From JBEKDJ01 sp050014415 (GTDB taxonomy: Bacteria; Desulfobacterota; BSN033; UBA1163), in the NCBI GenBank assembly GCA_050014415.1, contig JBEKDJ010000027.1, forward strand, positions 1 through 25,496: a stretch of 25,496 nucleotides of DNA, in the 5' to 3' direction. Under the pieces are notes generated by a model. The model did no database searches and was not told the origin of the DNA. It saw nothing but the letters and a program-made list of their open reading frames with translations. Positions 14,982 to 23,638 of the stretch are shown here, piece by piece. Each line of letters starts with the position of its first letter. Positions within the stretch are counted from its first letter, which is position 1. A program made the translations under genes and the position numbers.

Positions 14982-16106
14982 ATGACCATACCACCAGGAA
15001 GGCAGACGGCTGCCGAAATCGATCTCTGTTCACTGGAGTTTAACTACCGACAGCTCCGGAAAAGAATTCCCAAAGGAGTGAAAGTCTTGGCTGCAGTAAA
15101 AGCCGATGCCTACGGCCACGGCGCTATCCCGATCTCCCTTAAATTGGAAAAGTTAGGCGTGGAGTATTTGGGCGTCGCTATTACTGAGGAAGGAGTTGAG
15201 TTGAGAAAGGGGGGAGTGAAGGCCCCCATTCTTGTTTTAGGAGGCATTTTTGGGGGTGAAGTGGATCAATTCTTCCGTTTCCGTCTCACCCCTGTTGTCT
15301 TTAGAAAGGATTCTTTGGAACTCCTTTCACGAGAGGCAGAGAAACGAAGAAAGAAGGCGAAGGTTCACCTAAAGGTAGATACAGGATTGGGAAGGCTGGG
15401 TGTTCCGCTTTCTCTTTGGCCTGATTTTCTAAAAGAGGTCAAACGATTTCCCAGGATCGAAATAGAAGGTATTCTTTCACATTTCTCGATGACTGACGTA
15501 GAGGAAGGTTATACGCAAAACCAATGGAGATCATTTCAGAGAGCCGTGGCGACTGCACAAGAAATGGGGATTTCCTGCCAGTATCTTCATATAGCTAAGA
15601 GTGCAACACTCGCAGCTTCTCCGGCTTACTTAGCCAGGTTAGTTCGACCCGGAATCATGCTTTATGGTTCGTATCCTTCTCCCACATTTCAAGCCCTCAT
15701 CTCACTCAAACCCGTCATGACCCTAAAGACCCGCATCCATTTTCTGAAATCGGTTCCACCTGGGACAAGGATTAGTTACGGAGGGACATTTACGACAAGG
15801 AGGGAGAGCCTCATCGCCACCCTCCCGATTGGATATGCGGATGGTTATAGTCGCCGCCTCTCTAATCGAGGAGAGGTGTTGATTCGAGGGAAGAGGGCCC
15901 CGGTCGTGGGGACAGTGTGCATGGATTTTGTCATGGCTGATGTGACCGATATCCCTAACGTCTCGATTGGAGATGAGGTGATATTGATGGGTAAGCAGGG
16001 AAAGGAGGAGATTACAGCAGAAGAGATCGCGGAAAAGATTGGCTCGATCTCTTATGAAGTCTTATGCTCGATTGGGAAAAGGGTCCCAAGGATTTATAAA
16101 GAATAA
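14982..16106 (+). CDS. alr: Alanine racemase
   Basis: The 374-aa PLP enzyme interconverts L- and D-alanine for peptidoglycan in the cytoplasm. The PLP lysine is Lys40 in AAVKADAYGHG, the second base is Tyr266 in RISYGGTF, and Arg222 in VRPGIMLYG is the ring-nitrogen contact. The C-terminal beta-domain block VCMDFVMADVTDI is present. The ATG at 14982 is chosen because GAGG lies 11 nt upstream and the length then fits the family; the open frame runs 114 bp further upstream but is not family-like. One oddity is that the PLP-contact motif usually read HxxNS is HIAKS here (Lys206 in place of Asn). All other key residues are present, so it is probably active. Confidence 0.94.
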   Translation: MTIPPGRQTAAEIDLCSLEFNYRQLRKRIPKGVKVLAAVKADAYGHGAIPISLKLEKLGVEYLGVAITEEGVELRKGGVKAPILVLGGIFGGEVDQFFRFRLTPVVFRKDSLELLSREAEKRRKKAKVHLKVDTGLGRLGVPLSLWPDFLKEVKRFPRIEIEGILSHFSMTDVEEGYTQNQWRSFQRAVATAQEMGISCQYLHIAKSATLAASPAYLARLVRPGIMLYGSYPSPTFQALISLKPVMTLKTRIHFLKSVPPGTRISYGGTFTTRRESLIATLPIGYADGYSRRLSNRGEVLIRGKRAPVVGTVCMDFVMADVTDIPNVSIGDEVILMGKQGKEEITAEEIAEKIGSISYEVLCSIGKRVPRIYKE

Positions 16107-16155
16107 GTCTAAATGTCAAATGACAAAGGTGAAATGTAAAGTCAAATCCTAAACT

Positions 16156-16180
16156 CATCCTTCGACAGGCTCAGTATGAC
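16156..16180. repeat. Dispersed-repeat fragment
   Basis: CATCCTTCGACAGGCTCAG followed by TATGAC resembles an intergenic repeat (CTTCGACAGGCTCAGGATGA type) that is common in many environmental bacterial genomes. A partial counterpart (GAGTCGAACG) lies near 16232. Confidence 0.5.
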
Positions 16181-16270
16181 AATTTGAAAATGCTGAAGAA
16201 TGAAATCATGGTGACACTTCGGTGTGAGTTGAGTCGAACGCTTGAAAAACTATCGATTCTGGACTTAGAA

Positions 16271-16404
16271 CTTATCCGCAAGTAATTTCCCCCCTTTAGT
16301 AAAGGGGGGCGAGGGGGGATTTAAAGTGTCAACCATTGGCAAATCCCCCTAAATCCCCCTTTTCCAAAGGGGGACATTACAAGCAATCATTATTTACGGA
16401 TAAG
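16271..16404. repeat. Long palindromic intergenic repeat
   Basis: The outer arms CTTATCCGCAAGTAAT (from 16271) and ATTATTTACGGATAAG (to 16404) are near-perfect reverse complements. Inside are two inverted C-run/G-run blocks (CCCCCCTTTAGTAAAGGGGGG, and CCCCCTTTTCCAAAGGGGG). This could be a non-autonomous (MITE-like) element or a REP-type repeat. The rest of 16107-16463 holds no gene. Confidence 0.75.
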
Positions 16405-16463
16405 CCCTTAGATATTCATTTGGATTTTGAAATTTGGCATTTTCCTTATCTTTGGGGGTTATC

Positions 16464-17231
16464 TTGAATCTATTGGGTTGGATTGGGAATCAAGCGATCC
16501 GGTTTGTGGAGGAAGCAGGAAGGATCGCGGTCCTGTTTGTCCAAACCCTGGGGTGGACCTTCCGGCCACCCCTGGAAGGGAGAGAGATTCTCAAGCAGAT
16601 GGAGGAAGTTGGGGTTCGCTCCTTTCCGGTTGTTGTCATTACTGCTGCCTTCACCGGGATGGTGTTGGCCCTCCAGAGTTTTACCGGATTCAAGCGGTTT
16701 GGCGCTGAAAGTATGGTCGGGACTGTCGTTGCCCTTTCCATGACACGGGAACTCGGGCCTGTATTGACCGGGTTGATGGTTTCTGGCCGGGTGGGTTCAG
16801 CGATGGCAGCTGAGCTTGGGACGATGCGAGTGACCGAACAGATCGATGCCCTTTATACCTTATCCACTAACCCGATTAAGTATCTGATCGTTCCACGAGT
16901 CTTGGCAGCGATGATCATGCTTCCCCTTCTCGTCATCTTCGCCGATGTCATCGGCATTCTGGGAGGGTATCTGGTTAGCGTCCGGATTCTGGGAACCAAC
17001 CCGACCCTCTATATTCGAAGGACGTGGGACTTCCTGGAATTCAATGACCTCTATAGCGGCCTTCTCAAAGCCATTTTCTTCGGAATGATCTTGGCTACAA
17101 TCAGTTGCTATCAGGGTTTTTCTACGCAAGGCGGGGCAGAAGGGGTTGGCCGAGCAACCACCAAGGCAGTCGTTCTCTCGTCACTGATCATCTTGATCTC
17201 AAATTACTTCATCACCATTTTATTGTTTTGA
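16464..17231 (+). CDS. mlaE: MlaE-family ABC transporter permease
   Basis: A permease of the Mla (MCE) phospholipid transport system, about 255 aa with five to six membrane segments. The conserved block TRELGPVLTGLMVSGRVGSAMAAELGTMRVTEQIDAL is the MlaE signature (seen here in pieces around residues 95-130). The open frame allows a TTG at 16434, but the TTG at 16464 follows GGGGG by 5 nt and gives the usual NLLGWIG start, so it is preferred. It is the first gene of an operon with mlaF (4-bp gap) and mlaD. It shuttles lipids between inner and outer membrane together with MlaF and MlaD. Confidence 0.9.
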   Translation: MNLLGWIGNQAIRFVEEAGRIAVLFVQTLGWTFRPPLEGREILKQMEEVGVRSFPVVVITAAFTGMVLALQSFTGFKRFGAESMVGTVVALSMTRELGPVLTGLMVSGRVGSAMAAELGTMRVTEQIDALYTLSTNPIKYLIVPRVLAAMIMLPLLVIFADVIGILGGYLVSVRILGTNPTLYIRRTWDFLEFNDLYSGLLKAIFFGMILATISCYQGFSTQGGAEGVGRATTKAVVLSSLIILISNYFITILLF

Positions 17232-17235
17232 GTCA

Positions 17236-18003
17236 ATGGACAGGAACTCCGCAATCAAAATCCGTGTGGTCAACCTTCACAAATCCTTTGGTAATAACCG
17301 GGTTCTCCGTGGCGTTCATTTGGAGGTTTGTCAAGGGGAGAGCATGGTGGTGATCGGAGGAAGTGGATCAGGCAAGACGGTTCTGATCAAATGCATTATC
17401 GGACTGATACCGCCAGATGAGGGGGAAATCTATGTAGATGATGTGGAGATAACTAAGTTGGGCGAACAAAGGCTCAATGAAGTTCGAAAGAAGTTTGGGA
17501 TGCTCTTCCAGGGAGGAGCCCTCTTCGACTCACTGACGGTCTGGGAGAATGTGGGCTTCGGACTCCGGCGGCAAACTCAACTGAGTGAAAAGGAAATCCG
17601 GAAAATCGCCTCAGAGAAGTTAAGACTCTTGGGGTTGAAGAACGTGGAGGATCTCATGCCGGCGGAGTTGAGCGGAGGAATGAAGAAAAGGGTGAGTTTA
17701 GCCAGGGCCATCGCGATGGAGCCAGAGATCCTCCTCTACGATGAGCCGACGACCGGGATTGATCCTGTGATGGCCGATGCCATCAATGATCTGATCGTCC
17801 AGATGAAGGAGAAGTTAAAAGTGACCTCGATTGCGATTACCCATGATATGAAGAGCGCTTACAAGATCGGAGACCGGATTGCCATGCTTTATCAAGGCCA
17901 GATTATCGAGATCGGAATCCCAGAGGAGATCAAGAACTCACCCAATCCCATTGTCCAGCAGTTCATTCAGGGAAAATCGGAAGGTCCTATTCAACTAACC
18001 TAA
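17236..18003 (+). CDS. mlaF: MlaF-family ABC transporter ATPase
   Basis: The 255-aa ATPase drives MlaE. Walker A GGSGSGKT lies at residues 41-48, the Q-loop FQGGALFDSLTV at 91-102 (a typical MlaF sequence), the signature LSGGM at 145-149 and Walker B ILLYDEPTTG at 165-174. The ATG is 4 bp after the mlaE stop. The stop is followed 54 bp later by mlaD. Confidence 0.93.
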   Translation: MDRNSAIKIRVVNLHKSFGNNRVLRGVHLEVCQGESMVVIGGSGSGKTVLIKCIIGLIPPDEGEIYVDDVEITKLGEQRLNEVRKKFGMLFQGGALFDSLTVWENVGFGLRRQTQLSEKEIRKIASEKLRLLGLKNVEDLMPAELSGGMKKRVSLARAIAMEPEILLYDEPTTGIDPVMADAINDLIVQMKEKLKVTSIAITHDMKSAYKIGDRIAMLYQGQIIEIGIPEEIKNSPNPIVQQFIQGKSEGPIQLT

Positions 18004-18057
18004 TGGAAAGTGGAGAGTTGACAGAATCCCACTTTCCAATCAAGGAGGTGTTTGAAG

Positions 18058-19110
18058 ATGAGAAAAAAGGGTTCAGAGATATGGGTCGGTATTTTTGTCA
18101 TCATTGGAATCATCTTCTTGGTCGCCATGACATTGAAGATCGAGAATTTCCAAATCGGGAAGAAGAGAGGATACCTCCTCAACATCTATTTCAGTTCAGC
18201 CACTGGACTTGATCGAAACTCACCGATCAAAGTTGCTGGAGTCCACGTGGGGAATGTAGAGAAGATTCTGCTCGAACAGGGAAAAGCAAAGGTTACTTTC
18301 CGTGTTACCCCCAATATTAAGCTTTATAAGGATGCAAAGGCCTATATTAAGTCGGAAGGATTTTTGGGAGAGAAATACATCGAAATTTCCCCGGGAACAT
18401 CTGGATCCCCAACGATTGAACCAAATGGGATCATCGCAAAAGGGGAGGCTCCGGTGGATATCGATCAATTCCTTTCAACCGTAGGTGATCTGAAAGAAGA
18501 CATCAAGGGAGTTACGGCACCCCTGTCTGATGTATTGAAAACGGTAGATACGAAAAAACTCGAGAGGATGGTCGACAATTTGGAGAAGTTTTCGGGCCAA
18601 TTGAGTGGCATTGCCGATGAATCGAAAAAGGCATTTCAGAGAGGGGGGGAAGCCTTCTCGCGTATTGCGGAGATTGGAAATAAGGTGGAGAAGGGTGAAG
18701 GAACCTTGGGAAAACTGGTTACAGATGAGGCGATCTATCAGGAAGCAAAGAGGACCGTGGAGACAGCGCAAGAGGCTGCAGAGACAGTGAGAAGTGCAGC
18801 CGAGTCGACAAGAAAGACGATCGACGCTCTAAAAGATGTTTCTGAAAGGATCGAGCGGGGTGAAGGGACTCTGGGAAAACTGATCAAAGATGAATCCCTT
18901 TATCAAGAAGCAAAGGAGACGATTCAATCGGTCAAAGGGATTGCAGAGAAAGTCGAGCGGGGTGAGGGAACCCTTGGAAAGTTGGTGAGCGATGATGCGC
19001 TAATAAAAGAAGCAGATAAGACAATGAAAAAGGTTCAGAAGGCGGCTGAGGGGATTGAGGAACAGACTCCCATCAGTGTCTTATCCATTATCATGGGTTT
19101 TTTCTTTTGA
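18058..19110 (+). CDS. mlaD: MlaD-family MCE-domain lipid transport protein
   Basis: The 350-aa protein has one N-terminal membrane anchor (about residues 8-25). Its single MCE domain (about 35-120) includes ATGLDRNSPIKVAGVHVG and the FLGEKYIEISPG closing strand. MlaD forms a periplasmic hexamer that passes lipids to or from MlaFE. The ATG at 18058 is chosen because AAGGAGGTG sits 7 nt upstream; a TTG 6 bp earlier is in frame but inside the spacer. The C-terminal 150 residues are helical and contain three copies of an E(K/R)GEGTLGKL(V/I) motif, followed by a hydrophobic tail (VLSIIMGFFF). It is much longer than E. coli MlaD (183 aa). Confidence 0.9.
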   Translation: MRKKGSEIWVGIFVIIGIIFLVAMTLKIENFQIGKKRGYLLNIYFSSATGLDRNSPIKVAGVHVGNVEKILLEQGKAKVTFRVTPNIKLYKDAKAYIKSEGFLGEKYIEISPGTSGSPTIEPNGIIAKGEAPVDIDQFLSTVGDLKEDIKGVTAPLSDVLKTVDTKKLERMVDNLEKFSGQLSGIADESKKAFQRGGEAFSRIAEIGNKVEKGEGTLGKLVTDEAIYQEAKRTVETAQEAAETVRSAAESTRKTIDALKDVSERIERGEGTLGKLIKDESLYQEAKETIQSVKGIAEKVERGEGTLGKLVSDDALIKEADKTMKKVQKAAEGIEEQTPISVLSIIMGFFF

Positions 19111-19212
19111 ATGGAGCCCCACGGGTTAAGTCCCGCCGTCGGCAGGGTTCCCCAAGAACGCTTCGCAAGGGGTGAACATCCCGTACCTGATGACCGATCT
19201 ACCCACGGACAG

Positions 19213-19280
19213 AACGCGTGCCTGCACGCCGGAGGGCCCGCCTTGATCCCGCCCGGCAGGGCTTCGCTCAGGCAGGCGTT
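19213..19280. repeat. GC-rich inverted repeat between mlaD and next gene
   Basis: AACGCGTGCCTG (19213-19224) and CAGGCAGGCGTT (19269-19280) pair at 11 of 12 positions. The gap 19111-19347 is GC-rich and stays open in the downstream frame, but the sequence is repeat-like and not family-like. It shares CGTGCCTGCAC with the repeat at 3647-3772. Confidence 0.55.
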
Positions 19281-19347
19281 ACGGCATGTAGACCCGGTCA
19301 TCTTGATTTGGGATGGAAGGTTCCCCAGAAATTCACTTCAGATTTCT

Positions 19348-20859
19348 ATGGCCACACTAAGAAAATTCTCCCTATTGACTATTCTCCTGTCCTTTTTTAT
19401 TATTCCATCTCATTTCACGGCAGAGGAAAGACCCATCACTTTCAATTTCTGGCCACTTTTCCAGTACACTTCTGATCCAGTCGAAGGAGTAAGGGAGATT
19501 GAGGGTTTGGGTCCCTTCTTTCATTGGAAGGAAGACTCCCATCAGAAGGAATGGGGAATTCGACCTCTCCTTTTTTGGAAAGGTGATGAGGATGAGTCTC
19601 TTTGGAGACTAGAGTTCCTTTACCCTTTTGGAAAATATGAGGCCAAAGAAGGCAATAGAAGAGGTTACTTGTTCCCCATTTCCATTTACAAGGAGCAGAG
19701 GTTGGATGGGGGGAAGAAATTTGACTTCCAACTCTTCCCGTTTTTTGTTGGAGAGACGGAAAAGGAGGAAAGCTATTTTGGGTTCTTTCCTTTCTATGGG
19801 ACGCTCTTAGACCACTATGGAAAGGACGAGATACGTTTTTATTTTTGGCCCCTCTATTCGGAATCAATATCAGAGGGGGTTCGAACCCGAAACTACCTCT
19901 GGCCATTTTTCTCCTTTACGGAGGGCGAGACGAAAAAAGGATATCGCATTTGGCCCTTTTACGGCCAAAAGGAGGAATTTGGAGTCTCAAAATCAGAATT
20001 TATTTTGTGGCCCGTTTTCGTGAATCAGACGAAGGGACTGGACACGGAAGATCCGGTTGAGAACTGGATGGTTTTCCCATTCTATGTCTCAAAAGAGTCC
20101 AGACGTTTCGAGAGTAAGACAGTTCTATGGCCGTTCTTTTCCCATACCCGAGATCGGCTCACCGGCTTCAAACAATGGGATCTTCCCTGGCCATTCTTTC
20201 GATCGTTGAGAGGAGAGAACCTTTACGGAATAAGAATCTTCCCCATTTACGGTTTCAAGGAGAAAGAAGGGGAATGGAAAAGGATCTTTGTCCTCTATCC
20301 ACTCTTGAAATTGGAAGAGTACCGGGTAGGGGATGTTTGGGAAAAGACCATCCGGATCCTCCTGTTCACTCAAATCCGTAAAGGCGAGGACAATCAAGGG
20401 GTCAAGAAAGGGCGTTCCCTTCGTATCTGGCCTTTCTTGGACTATGAGAGAGGGGAGACGGGTCGTGAGACATTCTTCGTTTTCTATCTCTTTCCTTTCA
20501 GAGACGAGGGGCTCGAAAGGAACCTCTTCCCACTCTTTCGGATATTTCGATGGGAAAAGGATCCCCAAGGGGGTAGTTCATCCGATCTCTTTTGGGGACT
20601 TTACAAGAGGAGAAAAACTGAAGAAACGGACTCATGGGAGATTTCCCACTTGATGGGGCTGAGGAGAGGGAAAGGGTGGAAGACGATCTCTTTTCTTAAA
20701 GGTTTGTTTTGGTATAAGAACGATGGGACGAGCGCTGATTTCAGATTATTCTATTTACCCTTTCATATTCGGTGGTCCTATTCTCATCCCGCAAACCTCC
20801 CATTAGGCGATAAACAAATTCCAGATTCCAATGACCCTGAGCCTCAAAGTGGTTGGTGA
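19348..20859 (+). CDS. Secreted protein of tandem aromatic-proline (WPFF-like) repeats
   Basis: A 503-aa protein beginning with a clear signal peptide (hydrophobic core at about residues 6-22, probable cut after SHFTA). The rest is built from about 18 short units, roughly 20-25 aa apart, each with an [LIFV]-[WFY]-P-[FLIV]-[FYL] core. Examples are FWPLF, LFPFF, FFPFY, LWPFF, IWPFY, LWPVF, IFPIY and IWPFL. Each core is preceded or followed by charged residues (KE, GE, RR). The alternating aromatic strands and charged turns suggest a beta-rich envelope protein, possibly an outer-membrane barrel. I know of no named function. The open frame reaches back to 19111, but the ATG at 19348 starts the signal peptide. 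It follows mlaEFD on the same strand and may be a partner of that system. Confidence 0.8.
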   Translation: MATLRKFSLLTILLSFFIIPSHFTAEERPITFNFWPLFQYTSDPVEGVREIEGLGPFFHWKEDSHQKEWGIRPLLFWKGDEDESLWRLEFLYPFGKYEAKEGNRRGYLFPISIYKEQRLDGGKKFDFQLFPFFVGETEKEESYFGFFPFYGTLLDHYGKDEIRFYFWPLYSESISEGVRTRNYLWPFFSFTEGETKKGYRIWPFYGQKEEFGVSKSEFILWPVFVNQTKGLDTEDPVENWMVFPFYVSKESRRFESKTVLWPFFSHTRDRLTGFKQWDLPWPFFRSLRGENLYGIRIFPIYGFKEKEGEWKRIFVLYPLLKLEEYRVGDVWEKTIRILLFTQIRKGEDNQGVKKGRSLRIWPFLDYERGETGRETFFVFYLFPFRDEGLERNLFPLFRIFRWEKDPQGGSSSDLFWGLYKRRKTEETDSWEISHLMGLRRGKGWKTISFLKGLFWYKNDGTSADFRLFYLPFHIRWSYSHPANLPLGDKQIPDSNDPEPQSGW

Positions 20860-20931
20860 TTGGAATTTGATCATTGGCTATTATTCGGTGATTGGTGCCT
20901 GCCCTACGCCATACTAGGTATAGGGTTTGGA

Positions 20932-20967
20932 ACCGAGTCATCAAGACATGATTTGATGTGTCTCGGT
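20932..20967 (+). terminator. Stem-loop before fabH, possible terminator
   Basis: ACCGAG at 20932 pairs with CTCGGT ending at 20967, with a CATCAA/TTGATG inner stem, followed by CATTTTTATTA. It fits as a terminator for the Mla-side operon. It also covers an alternative GTG start of fabH at 20958. Confidence 0.5.
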
Positions 20968-20993
20968 CATTTTTATTAGGGAGGAGCTTGCTG

Positions 20994-22025
20994 ATGGGTC
21001 ATAGCAGGATTGGAATATCAGGGACGGGCTCATTTCTTCCGGAGAAGATCCTTTCCAATTTTAATCTGGAAAAGATCTTAGATACGAATGATGAGTGGAT
21101 CTACAGAAGGACCGGGATTAAGGAACGAAGAATTGCGGAGCCGGACATCAATACCTCGGACCTGGCTAAAGAAGCTTCATTGCGGGCAATGGAAATGGCA
21201 GGGATATCCGCAGAAGACTTAGACCTGATCATCTTAGCCACCATTACTCCTGACACTTGCTGTCCTTCAGGTGCCAATTGGTTGGAGGCGAAACTGGGAG
21301 CACAAAGAGCCGTCTCTTTTGATGTGACAGCAGCTTGTTGCGGTTTCATCTTTGGTCTTTCGGTGGCTGAACAATATCTTAAGGCCGGAACTTATAAAAA
21401 CGCATTGGTCGTTGCTTCGGAGATCATGAGCCGATGTCAGGATTGGACAGACAGGGAGAATTGCATCCTCTGGGGGGATGGGGCCGGTGCTGCCGTGCTT
21501 CAGTCGTTTGATGGTTCTGCGGAGAATCCATCCCTCCTTGGTCAGAAGAGGGAACTAAGCGAAATTCTTTCAGTCCATATCCATACCGATGGAGCAAACG
21601 GTGATAACTTACTTCTTCCCGGGGGCGGGTCAAGAACGACTCCCATCTCTCATGAAAGTGTGGATAAGAAACTCCATACCCTTCGGATGATCAAAGCGAA
21701 TGAATCCGTTCGTGTGGCAGTGAGGCGTTTTGCCGAGGCTGCGGAAGAAGCGGCTGCCTTTAACGGTGTCCTCGTCCCTGACGCAAGGTGGATCATTCCC
21801 CATCAGGCCAATCTACGAATGCTTCAGCAGGTGGCCAAGCGACTGAATGTGCCCATTGAGAAGATTTATCTCACCATTGAAAAGTATGGGAATATCTCTT
21901 CTGCAACGATTCCCATTGCTTTGGATGAAGCGGTTCGGAATGGCTCCATTGAAAAGGGAGACCTCATTATACTTACCGGATTTGGCGGGGGGCTTACTTG
22001 GGGTAGTAGCTTGATTAGGTGGTAA
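20994..22025 (+). CDS. fabH: Beta-ketoacyl-ACP synthase III (FabH-like)
   Basis: The 343-aa thiolase-fold enzyme condenses an acyl-CoA (usually acetyl-CoA) with malonyl-ACP to start fatty-acid synthesis. The Cys-His-Asn triad is complete: Cys115 in DVTAACCGF, His270 in IIPHQANLRML and Asn300 in KYGNISSAT. It is about 25 residues longer than E. coli FabH, with extra sequence around 172-192. The ATG at 20994 is chosen for GGGAGGAG 7 nt upstream; a GTG at 20958 lies in a stem-loop. No other fab gene is adjacent, so it could serve general fatty-acid initiation or a specialised ketoacyl synthase role. Confidence 0.88.
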   Translation: MGHSRIGISGTGSFLPEKILSNFNLEKILDTNDEWIYRRTGIKERRIAEPDINTSDLAKEASLRAMEMAGISAEDLDLIILATITPDTCCPSGANWLEAKLGAQRAVSFDVTAACCGFIFGLSVAEQYLKAGTYKNALVVASEIMSRCQDWTDRENCILWGDGAGAAVLQSFDGSAENPSLLGQKRELSEILSVHIHTDGANGDNLLLPGGGSRTTPISHESVDKKLHTLRMIKANESVRVAVRRFAEAAEEAAAFNGVLVPDARWIIPHQANLRMLQQVAKRLNVPIEKIYLTIEKYGNISSATIPIALDEAVRNGSIEKGDLIILTGFGGGLTWGSSLIRW

Positions 22026-22050
22026 CAGGAAACAATAACCGGATCCTAAG

Positions 22051-22074
22051 CCCTGCACCGGATGGGGTGCAGGG
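22051..22074 (+). terminator. GC-rich hairpin after fabH
   Basis: CCCTGCACC pairs with GGTGCAGGG around a 6-nt loop (GGATGG). No T-run follows, so it is either a weak terminator or a repeat-derived hairpin. A dispersed AATTCCAATGACC repeat follows near 22100 and has a relative at about 20818-20836. Confidence 0.4.
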
Positions 22075-22140
22075 CGAGCGCCAATAAACAAATGATGACC
22101 AAAATTCCAATGACCAAAATCGCGAAGAAGTATAAATCCT

Positions 22141-22157
22141 AAGTATTCTGAATACTT
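22141..22157. promoter_or_regulatory. 17-bp perfect palindrome upstream of pmbA
   Basis: AAGTATTC-T-GAATACTT, about 70 bp before the pmbA start. It could be an operator for a dimeric regulator; no regulator is encoded nearby. Confidence 0.35.
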
Positions 22158-22225
22158 GGATATCGGGCAGTTGGAAATCATTCGGGATTTGGAAACGGAT
22201 TCTTGAAATCTAGCGGAGTGATTCC

Positions 22226-23638
22226 ATGAACAATGTGATGGAAACCATCGACCGTGCTCTAAAAATCCTTAAGGGGAAGTCAATCGATGGATATGAGATC
22301 TATCTGAACCAGTCCTCCCATTTTGATATCGAATCCAAAGACAGCAAGGTCGACACGCTTCAGGCGTCTCTTGCTGAGGGAATGGCTGTTCGTATCTTGA
22401 AACGGGGACGGATAGGGTTTTCTTATGCTACTTCTGCAAATCCATCGCCATCTGTCCGGTCGGTACGAGTCGATTCCGAGAAGGATTTTCGAGGTGGGTT
22501 AGAACGGACGATCGAAGACGCAATCGCCAGTTCTGAGGCCACTTCTCCGGATCCTTGTTTTGACTTTGCTCCCCCTCTGACAGAACCCATCCCTCGGCTT
22601 CCCATTTTCGATGAGGCCCTGGAACGGGTCTCAGAAAAAGCGAAGATCGAAAAGGCAAAATTAGTGGAGACGGCAGCTCGATCTGCTGACATGGTAAGAA
22701 TTAAGAAAGTGAGAAAGGCCTCCTATCAGGAGGTCGTTTCTCAATCGACCTTGGTCAACTCCAACGGGCTTCGTTTTTCGCATGCCTCTACTCTGACTTC
22801 GGTCAGTGTAACGGCGGTTGCAGAGGAATCAGGAGAATCAGAGGTAGGGTGGGAATTTGACTACAGCCATTTTATCAATGATCTCGATGTGGAGAAAGTC
22901 GGAAGGGTGGCAGGAAAGAAGGCATTGGAGAGGTTGGGAGGGAGGAGAATTCCATCTGGAGTTTTTCCGGTCCTTCTTCAGAATCATGTAGCCTCGGAGT
23001 TTCTATCCCTGCTGGCTCATTCTTTTTTGGCTGAGCAGGTCCAAAAAGGAAAATCTCCCCTGAGGGGCAAGAAAGGAGATAGGTTCTTCTCCCCTATTCT
23101 TTCCCTCATAGATGATGGACTCCATCCGAAAGGGATTTCAACCTCCCCCGTTGATGGAGAGGGGACGCCTAGTCGGCGTACTTCCCTTGTCTTTGAGGGG
23201 AAGCTTTTGGGTTACCTCTATGACCGGTATTGGGCCAACCGAGAGAATATGTCCTTAGGGCTAAAAGTTGGCTCAACAGGGAACAGTCGACGACTCGGCA
23301 TCAAATCTCCCCCTGTCTTGGGGATCTCAAACCTTTTCATCGAGCCAGGAGAAGTCCCGCTTTCTGGACTCGTGAAAGATCTTCATCAGGGAGTAATGGT
23401 GGTGGAGGTGATGGGCCTCCATACTGTAGACCCGATTTCAGGTGACTTTTCGTTGGGCTGCTCAGGGGATTGGATTGAAAGGGGTGAAAAGGTCCATCCA
23501 GTCAAATCGATTGCCATCGCCGGAAACCTATTTGACCTGTTTCGGAAGGTTGTCAGGGTGGGCGAAGACTTCAGGTTTTTTGGTGAGATTGGCTCCCCAA
23601 GCCTGTTAGTAGAAGGGTTACAAGTAAGCGGAAACTAA
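22226..23638 (+). CDS. pmbA: TldD/PmbA-family metalloprotease-like protein (TldE/PmbA)
   Basis: The 470-aa protein is of the PmbA/TldE type. An N-terminal domain (GYEIYLNQSSHFDIESKDSKVDTLQASLAEGMAVRI, in the first 60 residues) is followed by the C-terminal beta-rich domain with GNSRRLG, SNLFIEPGE and DFSLGCSGDWIERGE blocks, typical of the family. TldD-TldE heterodimers degrade unfolded peptides and process modified peptides such as microcin B17. In the known pair TldD carries the zinc site (HExxH) and TldE does not, and no HExxH is visible here. No tldD is in the window, so the partner must lie elsewhere. The ATG follows CGGAGTG. Confidence 0.87.
   Translation: MNNVMETIDRALKILKGKSIDGYEIYLNQSSHFDIESKDSKVDTLQASLAEGMAVRILKRGRIGFSYATSANPSPSVRSVRVDSEKDFRGGLERTIEDAIASSEATSPDPCFDFAPPLTEPIPRLPIFDEALERVSEKAKIEKAKLVETAARSADMVRIKKVRKASYQEVVSQSTLVNSNGLRFSHASTLTSVSVTAVAEESGESEVGWEFDYSHFINDLDVEKVGRVAGKKALERLGGRRIPSGVFPVLLQNHVASEFLSLLAHSFLAEQVQKGKSPLRGKKGDRFFSPILSLIDDGLHPKGISTSPVDGEGTPSRRTSLVFEGKLLGYLYDRYWANRENMSLGLKVGSTGNSRRLGIKSPPVLGISNLFIEPGEVPLSGLVKDLHQGVMVVEVMGLHTVDPISGDFSLGCSGDWIERGEKVHPVKSIAIAGNLFDLFRKVVRVGEDFRFFGEIGSPSLLVEGLQVSGN

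Noticed and set aside
16271..16404. CRISPR-like array
   Set aside because: The repeats are inverted, not regularly spaced direct repeats, and there are no spacers.
19111..19347. N-terminal extension of the aromatic-proline protein
   Set aside because: The translation is repeat-like and precedes a clear signal peptide that starts at 19348.
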